Positions 1 through 6,783 of a stretch of DNA of 21,786 nucleotides are shown one piece after another (the stretch's first letter is position 1; the number at the start of each line of letters is the position of its first letter). This DNA is from Stigonema sp964246695 (GTDB lineage: Bacteria > Cyanobacteriota > Cyanobacteriia > Cyanobacteriales > Nostocaceae), in assembly GCA_964246695.1 (NCBI GenBank), contig CAXTSI010000094.1, positions 1-21,786 on the forward strand. Direction: 5' to 3'. A program made the position numbers and the translations under genes. The notes under the pieces are model-generated. The model ran no database searches. It was given only the letters and a program-made list of their open reading frames with translations, and was not told the origin of the DNA.

Positions 1-118
1 TAATTGCTAATTGCTAATTGCTAATTGCTAATTGCTAATTGTGAGTCCAGGAAAGAGCAGCTTGTTTCCCGCGCCCTCTTAACTGGCGCTCCCGTTGGGC
101 TAATTGCTAATTGCTAAT
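1..118. repeat. TAATTGC heptamer arrays
   Basis: Nearly six tandem copies of TAATTGC fill positions 1-41, and a second shorter run of the same unit lies at 101-118. The piece between them (about 42-100) shows no gene. Tandem heptamers of this kind are a known class of short repeat in filamentous cyanobacteria. The reverse complement of this unit forms another array at 1237-1274, on the far side of the next gene. Confidence 0.9.
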
Positions 119-246
119 CTTCCATTAGCCGTCAGCCATTACCTACTAGCCATTTTTCTAGGGTGGATTCTCCCCATTTTTCTGATGCCATTAGTGAGAA
201 AAAAGCGACAAGATATGAGCATCCAGAAAAGTTTGTGGAGAATATA

Positions 247-1161
247 ATGTCCTCATTACTAACTCTATCCAACAATTTAGCGGACACTGTAGAGCAAGCT
301 GGGAGTGCTGTTGTTGCAGTTAATGCTGGCAAACGGATTTCTCCTAGTGGTATTCACTGGCGTAATGGTATAATAGTTACATCTGACGAGTCACTCCAGC
401 GCTATGACGAAATTACTGTCACGCTATCGAGTGGTAGTACTGTACCAGTGACTCATATAGGTCATGACTCCAGCACCGATGTAGCTGTTTTTCAAATACA
501 AAATGTTGAACTCCCAGTGGCAAAAGTTGGTGATGCCAAAACACTGAAAGTTGGTCATCTAGTACTGGGACTGGCAAGAAGTAGCGAGGGTGATATTCGG
601 GCAGCTATGGGTGCGGTGAGTGTTGTCAGTGGTGCTTGGCGGAGTATGAGTGGTGGTAATATCGACCAATTCATCCGTCCAGACATAACGCTTTACCCTG
701 GCTTTGCAGGCGGACCACTCGTTGATGCTGCTGGTTACGTGGTAGGTATGAATACATCGGGGCGGCGTGGTACTGCTTTAACTATCCCAGCGGCTACGGT
801 AAATCGGGTGGTTGACCAACTGCAGGCAAAGGGACGTATTGCAAGGGGTTACCTGGGTTTGGGGATGCAACCTGTACGCTTGCCGAAAAACATGAAAACG
901 GCACTCAATTTAACTTCTGCCAGTGGAGTGATTGTCGTCAATGTAGAACCAAATGGACCTGCTGACAATGCTGGTGTGCTACTTGGAGATGTGTTGGTGG
1001 AGTTTGATGGCACTCAGCTAAACGATACGGCTGATGTGCTGGCGCTTCTTAATAACAGCGATCGCGTCCTTAAAACTGTCAAAGCACAGATTGTGCGAGG
1101 TGGTGCGTTAGTTGAGTTAGCGATCGCAGTAGGCGAAAGACCCAATGATGTTAATGGTTAG
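247..1161 (+). CDS. HtrA-like trypsin/PDZ protein, catalytically degenerate
   Basis: Cytoplasmic relative of S1C (HtrA/Deg) serine proteases, 304 aa: trypsin-like domain at about residues 15-185 and one PDZ domain at about 195-295. I chose ATG 247 because GGAG lies just upstream and the protein then starts with the MSSLL-type N-terminus I recall for this family; an in-frame GTG at 163 gives an unlikely extension that runs into repeats. There is no signal peptide or membrane segment. The active-site His position (TNNHVV in HtrA) reads T-S-D-E-S-L, with E48 in place of His. The Asp is kept (D78, in STDVAVF). The nucleophile motif GNSGGPL reads GFAGGPL, with A154 in place of Ser. It therefore cannot act as a classical serine protease. 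It may bind peptides or regulate its active neighbour downstream; that role is inference. The reading frame is otherwise intact. Confidence 0.85.
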   Translation: MSSLLTLSNNLADTVEQAGSAVVAVNAGKRISPSGIHWRNGIIVTSDESLQRYDEITVTLSSGSTVPVTHIGHDSSTDVAVFQIQNVELPVAKVGDAKTLKVGHLVLGLARSSEGDIRAAMGAVSVVSGAWRSMSGGNIDQFIRPDITLYPGFAGGPLVDAAGYVVGMNTSGRRGTALTIPAATVNRVVDQLQAKGRIARGYLGLGMQPVRLPKNMKTALNLTSASGVIVVNVEPNGPADNAGVLLGDVLVEFDGTQLNDTADVLALLNNSDRVLKTVKAQIVRGGALVELAIAVGERPNDVNG

Positions 1162-1335
1162 TAGTTAGTGGTTAGTGGTTAGTGGTTAATGGCTAAGGTC
1201 AGACTGGCTAATGGCTAAGGTCAGACTGGCTTTTAACAATTAGCAATTAGCAATTAGCAATTAGCAATTAGCAACCAACAACCAACAACCAACAACTAAC
1301 AACTAACAACTAACAACCAACAACTAACAACTAAC
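1158..1335. repeat. Composite heptamer repeat leader
   Basis: Gene-free spacer built almost wholly of repeats: a TTAGTGG-type array (about 1158-1188), a perfect tandem 22-bp unit (1187-1208 and 1209-1230), a GCAATTA array (1237-1274, the reverse complement of the array at 1-41), and CAACCAA/CAACTAA units (about 1272-1335). The last array ends one base before the start codon of the next gene, so it forms that gene's immediate leader. The same order, TTAGTGG array then CAACYAA array, recurs at 21306-21417 before dapF. Confidence 0.9.
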
Positions 1336-1336
1336 T

Positions 1337-2173
1337 ATGACAACACTTACCAACATAACTAATGAATCAGCATCGATAGCAGAACGACTATGCCAAAGCA
1401 CTGTCAAGGTAAGGTGCAGTTGGGGTGGTGGGAGTGGTGCGATCTGGCAACCTGACGGATTGATGATCACCAACGCCCACGTTGCTATCAGCAAAACAGC
1501 AACTGTTGAATTATGGGATGGACGGGTATTTGATGCTGTGCGTACACACTTTGACCCACAGCGAGATTTGGCAGCCTTGAAAATTACCGCGACTGACCTA
1601 CCAACAGCAACTATTGGTAAGAGTAATGGATTGCGAGTGGGTGAATTAGTTTTGGCAGTGGGTAATCCGTTTGGGGATCGGGGTGCGGTGACAACTGGGA
1701 TTATCCATGCCAGTAATCAGCGTGCAGTGATGGCTGATATTCAGCTGTTTCCTGGCAACTCCGGTGGTCCACTTGCCGACTGTCTCGGTCGAATCGTCGG
1801 CATTAACACCATGATTGTAAACGGTTTGGCTGTGGCAATACCAAGCGAGGCAGTAGAGCATTTTTTAAGTGGTAGTAGCCGTCCAACGCTTGGTGTGACT
1901 GTGCAACCTGTACTTGTAAAAACCGAAGATGCAACGTCAAGACAAAATAAAGATGCCTTGGGCTTATTGGTGTTATCAGTAAATTCTGGAAGCACTGCTG
2001 AAGCTGCTGGCTTGCAAATCGGTGATGTGTTAATTGGAGTTTCGGGGAAATTGTTTACCAGACCTCACGATCTTAGCAACTATCTCAATCGCACTGATAC
2101 TCGCGAGTTGCTACCGTTGCAAGTCATACGCGGCGGAAGACAATTGGTGTGTCATGTTGCAGAGGTAGCATGA
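1337..2173 (+). CDS. Trypsin-like S1C (HtrA/Deg-type) serine protease
   Basis: Serine endopeptidase of the HtrA/Deg class, 278 aa, with one C-terminal PDZ domain (about residues 180-275). The full triad is visible: H48 in TNAHV, D77 in QRDLAALKI and S142 in GNSGGPL. It has no signal peptide, unlike most HtrA proteins, so it probably acts in the cytoplasm. The ATG follows a CAACTAA heptamer array directly and no Shine-Dalgarno sequence precedes it, which is unusual. Its stop codon overlaps the start of the downstream regulator gene (ATGA at 2170-2173), pointing to translational coupling. Upstream lies a paralogue that has lost the catalytic His and Ser. The pairing suggests an active/inactive protease couple under, or feeding into, the LuxR-type regulator; that link is inference from gene order. 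Confidence 0.88.
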   Translation: MTTLTNITNESASIAERLCQSTVKVRCSWGGGSGAIWQPDGLMITNAHVAISKTATVELWDGRVFDAVRTHFDPQRDLAALKITATDLPTATIGKSNGLRVGELVLAVGNPFGDRGAVTTGIIHASNQRAVMADIQLFPGNSGGPLADCLGRIVGINTMIVNGLAVAIPSEAVEHFLSGSSRPTLGVTVQPVLVKTEDATSRQNKDALGLLVLSVNSGSTAEAAGLQIGDVLIGVSGKLFTRPHDLSNYLNRTDTRELLPLQVIRGGRQLVCHVAEVA

Positions 2174-2853
2174 TTCGAGTGCTGGTAGTTGCTACTTCCC
2201 CATTGGTGCGGGCAGGGTTGTCAGCTGTGCTGACAACCAATCCTGAACTGACTTTAATTAGCAGTAGTGCATCAGACTTAGATGCACTCGCCACGGAAAT
2301 TGAGCAATTACAACCCGATGTCGTGCTGCTAGTTCCAATCTCTAAAAGGGATACAGACTACTTTACCGATAAGTCTAACGACGAATCAGTCTGGGAAAAA
2401 TTGCTCGAATCACAACAGCAGCAATACCCATCTGCAATTATCGTGATTACTGACGAATTCGACAGCATCGATTTGGAGGCGGCGCTACGTTCTGGTGTAC
2501 GGGGGATATTGCCTCAAGCAAGTACAGAGTCTGAAATTTTGGCTACTATTGAAGCGGTAGCTTCGGGACTGGTGGTGTTGCACCCGGATGTTGTCGAGTA
2601 TTTGCTTCCTCTTAAAGAGACGAGTTTGCGGGAAAATGTGCTTGCTAATCCTGTGCAAGCATTAACACCGCGTGAGATAGAGGTTTTACAGATGCTAGGT
2701 TCCGGGTTGGGTAATAAGGCGATCGCCAAACGCCTAAACATCTCTGAGCATACTGTTAAGTTTCATCTCTCATCCATCTTTCAAAAATTAGGTGTTTCAA
2801 CGCGCACGGAGGCTGTGACTGTTGGTATAAGACTGGGGTTGATTATGTTGTAA
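2170..2853 (+). CDS. LuxR-family response regulator with degenerate receiver
   Basis: Two-domain regulator (NarL/FixJ layout), 227 aa. The start is ATG 2170, preceded by GAGG and overlapping the protease stop codon; a GTG at 2149 is less likely. The N-terminal receiver fold is recognisable (MIRVLVV, then PDVVLL, then IIVIT) but its phosphorylation chemistry is gone: the acidic pair is A8-T9, the phospho-acceptor Asp position is V55, and the conserved Lys position reads ILPQ. The C-terminal helix-turn-helix is typical, with LTPREIEVLQ, then NKAIAKRLNISEHTVKFHL (about residues 163-225). It should bind DNA but cannot be switched by ordinary aspartyl phosphorylation. Control by protein partner, ligand or proteolysis by its protease neighbours is possible; this is inference. 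Confidence 0.88.
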   Translation: MIRVLVVATSPLVRAGLSAVLTTNPELTLISSSASDLDALATEIEQLQPDVVLLVPISKRDTDYFTDKSNDESVWEKLLESQQQQYPSAIIVITDEFDSIDLEAALRSGVRGILPQASTESEILATIEAVASGLVVLHPDVVEYLLPLKETSLRENVLANPVQALTPREIEVLQMLGSGLGNKAIAKRLNISEHTVKFHLSSIFQKLGVSTRTEAVTVGIRLGLIML

Positions 2854-2855
2854 TA

Positions 2856-3422
2856 TCACCTCAATCCTAATCTCAGCCAAGAAAACACCTGCCCAACTGT
2901 TAGCTGCAAGTTGAGAAAGTCTGGTACTGGTAAGCTGTCCTCTGGTTGTCGCTTAATTTCAGGTAATTGACTGGGTTGGAAGCAGATGACTGCTTTTTCG
3001 TCTGGGTCAATCAGCCACCCTAGGCTTGTTTGATGCCTGAGACAGAACAGAATGTTATCCGTTACCTTGGTCTGTGACTGGTCTGGCGAGAGAATCTCAA
3101 TCGTCCAATCTGGAGAAAGTTCAAATATGTTTGCCACTTCTCCATCAGCATCAAAGGGAATTCTCTCCCATCTAAAAACTGCTACATCAGGGATAATTGA
3201 GCGTCCACCAAAGGTACAGCGCAGTTCTGGGAAAGCGTAGGCAATTTGCGTACTTAATCCTACTTCGTTGATTGTATCGGCAAATCGTGATTGTAAGGTG
3301 CTGTGCTTCCCTTTTGGCATGGGTTTTTGGTATATTTGTCCGTCTATGAACTCGCTGGCTGGTTTTGTTTCTGGAAGTTTTAGGAATTCAGTCAAGGTGA
3401 TTGGTCTGGTTGTTGCGGTCAT
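2856..3422 (-). CDS. Uma2 family (DUF820) endonuclease-like protein
   Basis: Restriction-endonuclease-like fold protein, 188 aa, of the Uma2/DUF820 family that is greatly expanded in cyanobacteria; biological roles are mostly unknown. Core PD-(D/E)xK positions are visible as IPDVAVF, then WTIEILSP, then LGWLIDPDEKAV, all typical of the family. The third motif is E-x-L rather than E-x-K, with a Lys a few residues later (QTKVTDN), as is common here. It is convergent with the LuxR-type gene, only 2 bp separating the two stop codons, and no terminator hairpin fits in that gap. This is one of three Uma2 genes in the window, belonging to different subfamilies. Confidence 0.85.
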   Translation of the reverse strand: MTATTRPITLTEFLKLPETKPASEFIDGQIYQKPMPKGKHSTLQSRFADTINEVGLSTQIAYAFPELRCTFGGRSIIPDVAVFRWERIPFDADGEVANIFELSPDWTIEILSPDQSQTKVTDNILFCLRHQTSLGWLIDPDEKAVICFQPSQLPEIKRQPEDSLPVPDFLNLQLTVGQVFSWLRLGLR

Positions 3423-3530
3423 ACTTTATCTTCTATTGGGTGGCGATCGCCCTCAGTCTTTGCTTTACTCTAACTAAAGTAAGGCTACTGGATTTGAGCA
3501 TGCCAGATTCCACTTACGCCTTTACAGGAA

Positions 3531-3842
3531 TTGCGACCACAAAGGACGTTTGGGAGTATTGCAGGCGTAGGTGGTCTTGTAAGTGGTATAGCTACTGATT
3601 TAGTAGTCGGAAAAATGCTTGAAGATGATGAAAGTTTGCCTAAACATGAACGTGAAGCTAGAAAAAATGCCAGACTAGCAGGACAAGTTGCATCAACAGC
3701 CGGAGGATTTGCAGGAACTGTTGCTGCTACTATGGTTGGTGGTGGTGCTGCTGTTGCTGTTGGCGTTGCAGCTCCAGCTATATTAGGAATAGGAATAGGT
3801 TTACTCACATCTTGCACCTGGGTGAAAAACCGGGTTTCTTGA
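3531..3842 (+). CDS. Small glycine-rich hydrophobic protein, end altered by repeat
   Basis: Unrecognised protein of about 103 aa with glycine/alanine-rich hydrophobic segments (GSIAGVGGLVSGIATDLVVG near the start, then FAGTVAATMVGGG and APAILGIGIGLL) flanking a charged central part (LEDDESLPKHEREARKNAR). This resembles glycine-zipper membrane proteins, but I assign no function. The TTG at 3531 is a doubtful start; the frame is open upstream only to 3498, so the 5' end may be missing. From 3809 the codons are supplied by a 111-bp hairpin element. Taking that element out would end the protein two codons later at a TAG (3927-3929). It may be a decayed gene. Confidence 0.45.
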   Translation: MRPQRTFGSIAGVGGLVSGIATDLVVGKMLEDDESLPKHEREARKNARLAGQVASTAGGFAGTVAATMVGGGAAVAVGVAAPAILGIGIGLLTSCTWVKNRVS

Positions 3843-3919
3843 GAATGACTAATGGTCAAACCCTATATTTTTGGTTGAGAAACCCGGTTTTTTTGGTCTT
3901 GTTGAGAATGGTGCAAGAT
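3809..3919. mobile_element. 111-bp MITE-like element with 10-bp inverted ends
   Basis: Ends are perfect inverted copies: ATCTTGCACC at 3809-3818 and GGTGCAAGAT at 3910-3919. Inside is a second 15-bp perfect inverted pair (3825-3839 and 3878-3892) with the core AACCCGGTTT, a palindrome common in cyanobacterial genomes. The right inner arm ends in a T run, so transcripts from the left may terminate here. No coding capacity. A target duplication is not clear; only AT dinucleotides flank the shorter CTTGCACC ends. Confidence 0.75.
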
Positions 3920-3929
3920 ATCAGTTTAG

Positions 3930-4546
3930 GAACTTATCACCTATTCAGAGGCGACCAAAAATAGTCAGCATCACCGTACTGCTCACGATAGATGGTATGT
4001 CAATACGGTTCGGATAAGATAATTTACTAGCGAGATCACCTCTGTAGAGACGCGCTCATTTGAGCCAGCGCTCAATGAGTGTTTCCCGCTACTAGGCGAC
4101 TGGTGAGTGAGCGTGCTGAATCAGTGTTTCCCGCTACTAGGCAACTGGCGATCTTCGTAAGCGTTGCGAACGACGCTCGTTCCGACGCTACGAGCGTCAC
4201 CCGAAGGGCGTCGCGTCTCTAGACGTCTGAATTTCTCACCAATAAGCCTTAACCGAACCGTATTGGATGGTATGTTCCTAACTCCAATCAGGCGGGAGAC
4301 ATAAAGGAACTGAAAAAACGTACTCTTCTTAGGGAATTTGAAGAATACCGCAAGTCTAAGCACAAACAGATGAAAGTTTTCCATCGGGAAGCAATTCGCG
4401 TTGGTTTCAAGAAACTCGGTCAGGACCGTAAATACTAGATAATAATTGATGTTGCACAAAAAATAACTGATATTCTTCAAGAAGACCCTAAACTACTGAT
4501 GTGGTACGACCAAGCCTTAACTAGGGTAGGTGAAGATAATGTTTGA
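3930..4546 (+). pseudogene. 3' remnant of a large gene, broken by an element and a TAG
   Basis: Coding-like sequence lies on both sides of the 265-bp element at 4001-4265. Removing the element with one copy of its 10-bp target repeat (275 bp) rejoins the frame: it reads TAHDRWYVPNSNQAGDIKEL, continues as LLREFEEYRKSKHKQ and REAIRVGFKKL, and stops at TAG 4436-4438. The same frame then continues for 35 codons (IIIDVAQKITDILQEDPKLL, then MWYDQALTRVGEDN) to TGA 4544-4546. The WYVP/LREFEEY/EAVRxGFKK/LLMWYDQALTR pattern is, from memory, that of the C-terminus of DUF1156-type methylase-like proteins found in phage-defence islands; I hold that family name loosely. The 5' part of the gene is absent. 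Its end overlaps the next ATPase start, suggesting the two were once an operon. Confidence 0.6.
4001..4265. mobile_element. 265-bp non-autonomous element with 18-bp ends and 10-bp TSD
   Basis: Terminal inverted repeats of 18 bp (4001-4018 and 4248-4265) match at 17 positions, with the core AATACGGTTCGG. Directly outside lies a perfect 10-bp direct repeat, GATGGTATGT (3991-4000 and 4266-4275), a target-site duplication. Inside are a 26-bp direct repeat with one mismatch (4078-4103 and 4123-4148) and an inner inverted pair TAGAGACGCG/CGCGTCTCTA. It encodes no transposase, so it must have been moved by a related insertion sequence elsewhere; IS4-like families make duplications of about this length. 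Confidence 0.9.
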
Positions 4547-5570
4547 GTATTTACTGCTAAAAGATTTAGGACTATTCTCAAGATTAGAATGGCAAGAACA
4601 TAAAAAAATTAACATTATTATTGGTGAAAACGATACAGGTAAGACTTATATTTTAAAACTTCTTTATTGTATCGCTAAAAGTATTGAAGAATATACCAAA
4701 CGCTCAAAAGTTGATAATAAAAGCTGGAAAGAAATTTTATCAGAAAAAATGTATTGGGTTTATCAGCCCACTAGGCGGAAACTTGGTGAAATTGTCAGAA
4801 AAAGTGGTAATCGCCTAAATGTCGAAACTAGACTATGTGGTAATGAATATAGTTTTTCTTTTGGCAAAGATACAAAAGACACTATCACAAAATGCACCGA
4901 TTTAGTATATAAAAACTTAGATTTGAGTGCCTTATATGTACCAACGAAAGAAGTTATTACAGCTTTTGACGCTATAGCAGCAATTAACGAGCAATTAAGA
5001 ATATTTGGTTTTGACCAGACTTATCAAGATTTGATACAAGCTCTGAGAATACCGACTTCTGCTAAGAAACTAGATAAACAATTTGAAGATGTTTTGGCTG
5101 AATTACAAACTTTATTTCAAGGGGAATTGTCAATAGAGAGAAAAAGATTCGTTTTTAAACGAGGGCGTGAAAAATATGGCATGTCTCAGATAGCAGAAGG
5201 CATAAAAAAAATTAGTATATTGACCACATTAATTCGTAATAGAACGATCCAAAAAGGCACAATTTTATTTATTGACGAGCCAGAGACTAACTTACATCCT
5301 CGTGCCATCATCGCTTTATGTGATATGCTTTTCTCTCTGAGCCAGGTAGGTGTACAAATTTATCTGGCTACTCACAGCTACTTTGTACTCAAACAGTTTG
5401 AAATACTGGCGCGTAAACATCAGGAGAGCATTCAGTTATGCTGCTTGGAAAAGTCAGAAGATATAAGCATTAAATTTAGCGATCTGAAGGAAGGAATGCC
5501 AGACAATCCCATTATAGATGCGTCTATAAAGTTATATGAAGAAGATGTAAGACTAGATTTGCAAGCATAA
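4539..5570 (+). CDS. AAA/ABC-type ATPase (RecF/OLD-like), putative defence protein
   Basis: ATPase of the SMC/RecF/OLD-like group, 343 aa. Visible motifs: Walker A GENDTGKT (29-36), an ABC-signature-like stretch SQIAEGIKK (about 215-224), Walker B with D-loop ILFIDEPETNLHP (about 243-255), and a switch His in ATHSYF (about 277). No extra C-terminal Toprim nuclease is present, so catalysis probably lies in the partner gene. I prefer ATG 4539, with AGGTG about 7 bases upstream; GTG 4530 adds three residues. The start overlaps the end of the upstream gene remnant. The small PD-(D/E)xK-like gene follows after 2 bp, so they form one unit. Base composition is more AT-rich than the flanks, consistent with transfer. 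An ATPase plus small nuclease is a common layout for anti-phage modules; function here is inference. Confidence 0.82.
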   Translation: MFEYLLLKDLGLFSRLEWQEHKKINIIIGENDTGKTYILKLLYCIAKSIEEYTKRSKVDNKSWKEILSEKMYWVYQPTRRKLGEIVRKSGNRLNVETRLCGNEYSFSFGKDTKDTITKCTDLVYKNLDLSALYVPTKEVITAFDAIAAINEQLRIFGFDQTYQDLIQALRIPTSAKKLDKQFEDVLAELQTLFQGELSIERKRFVFKRGREKYGMSQIAEGIKKISILTTLIRNRTIQKGTILFIDEPETNLHPRAIIALCDMLFSLSQVGVQIYLATHSYFVLKQFEILARKHQESIQLCCLEKSEDISIKFSDLKEGMPDNPIIDASIKLYEEDVRLDLQA

Positions 5571-5572
5571 GT

Positions 5573-5938
5573 ATGCCTATCTATGAAGAAAGTGGTTTGC
5601 AAATAACACTTCCTGATGGAGAATGTTTTCGATTCCAAGAATGTCCTAGTTATAAAAGTTTAAGTGGTAATAATTTATCAGAAATGGATTTTGGCTGGTG
5701 GGATTCGTCAAAAGATACTTTATGGTTATTAGAACTTAAAGACTATTCCCACCTAACTCCTCCACAAAGACTACCTGACTATCTTTTAGAAAAGCTAACC
5801 AATAAAGTAACAGATAGTTTGATGATTCTATCATCTGTTTGGTCAGGTTCTCTTCAGGGTAAACAAATTTTGGCAGATTTACCTGCTTCCTTGCAGATTG
5901 AATTAATAATTAGTTGGCAGTTGAGCGTTGATGGTTGA
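5573..5938 (+). CDS. Small PD-(D/E)xK-like protein, partner of the ATPase
   Basis: Protein of 121 aa that I do not recognise by name. A short core fits a restriction-endonuclease-like site: D39 in EMDFGWWD, then E54-x-K56 in LWLLELKDY, spaced as in PD-(D/E)xK nucleases. The start follows the ATPase stop codon by 2 bp, so expression is probably coupled. The protein ends soon after LQIELIISWQL, a strand of the expected core sheet, so it may be shorter than full-length relatives, its 3' part lost before the convergent Uma2 gene. Likely role: DNA (or nucleic-acid) cutting subunit controlled by the ATPase; inference from motif and context. Confidence 0.6.
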   Translation: MPIYEESGLQITLPDGECFRFQECPSYKSLSGNNLSEMDFGWWDSSKDTLWLLELKDYSHLTPPQRLPDYLLEKLTNKVTDSLMILSSVWSGSLQGKQILADLPASLQIELIISWQLSVDG

Positions 5939-5958
5939 CAGAAAATACGGTCAACCAG

Positions 5959-6663
5959 CTAGAGATTGTTGGGGTCGATTCCCCTCTGTTGTAACCTAGC
6001 TAAAATTTCCTGAAGTTGTTGTTGGGTTTGCAGCAGCTGTTGTTGTTGTCTAGTTGCTACTTCTTCTGGTGCAGGATATCTGTTCCCATTTTGGTCATAC
6101 CAGTATAGCCATTCTCGCGTGAGTCCTTGATAAGTTCCTCTTTCGCGTCCAATGCCTAATCCAACTTCCGGCATCCAAATTATATCCCCGGATTGTAAAA
6201 TGTATTCTCCATCGACAAGCCGATAAACTTCTAAACGTTGACGCTTGCGACGTAGGCGCGTTGGGGCATAAATAACGTAGTACAAGATGCCTAATTGAGC
6301 GTAATCTACTTTCTTTTGTTCGTATTCGCCGTTGTAGGTTTGGGAAACAACTTCCAAAGCCACAATTGGCATAATTCCATCTTCTTCCCAAAGTACATAG
6401 CTAGAACGTCCATTTTCACCCACAAAACGTTCTACGCCTAAACTCAGAAAGCCGTCAGGAACAATCGCATTTTGACTGGGAGCATAGTAAATTCCCATAT
6501 TGATCCCAAAAAACCAGTCATCGCGATTTTGCCAAATCAAAGACAAGATAGCGAGTAACAAATTGGGAATTAAAATTTGCAGTTCGTTATCCACAGGAGT
6601 GTCATCAGAATCAGGTAATTCCGCCGATGAAGGTAGACAAGCTAACGGGTTGTAGTTGAACAT
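5959..6663 (-). CDS. Uma2 family endonuclease with Gln-rich coiled-coil tail
   Basis: Uma2/DUF820 family protein, 234 aa, of the longer subfamily. Core positions: IVPDGFLSLG (about 68-77), IVALEVVS with a Lys shortly after (EYEQKKVDY), then LGILYYVIYAP. The tail after about residue 195 is a glutamine-rich heptad-like segment (RQQQQLLQTQQQLQEILARL), probably a coiled coil for oligomerisation. Start ATG at 6663. It is convergent with the ATPase/nuclease pair, with a 20-bp gap. Molecular activity of this family is not established in general. Confidence 0.85.
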   Translation of the reverse strand: MFNYNPLACLPSSAELPDSDDTPVDNELQILIPNLLLAILSLIWQNRDDWFFGINMGIYYAPSQNAIVPDGFLSLGVERFVGENGRSSYVLWEEDGIMPIVALEVVSQTYNGEYEQKKVDYAQLGILYYVIYAPTRLRRKRQRLEVYRLVDGEYILQSGDIIWMPEVGLGIGRERGTYQGLTREWLYWYDQNGNRYPAPEEVATRQQQQLLQTQQQLQEILARLQQRGIDPNNL

Positions 6664-6783
6664 AGCTACGCCTGATAGTTAACTGTTAATGTTTAGTTAC
6701 AATACATGATAGGAATGGCTTCTTGGTGATATTAGCAAGTGAAGAGATTGATATAACAGTTGACCGACAAGGAAAGGTAAGTT

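Noticed and set aside
1158..1335. CRISPR-like repetition in the spacer
   Set aside because: Units are contiguous 7-mers without unique spacers, and no cas genes are present.
4121..4480. Minus-strand open frame across the transposon and the gene remnant
   Set aside because: It spans the element boundary and has no recognisable domain; the plus strand carries the conserved coding pattern.
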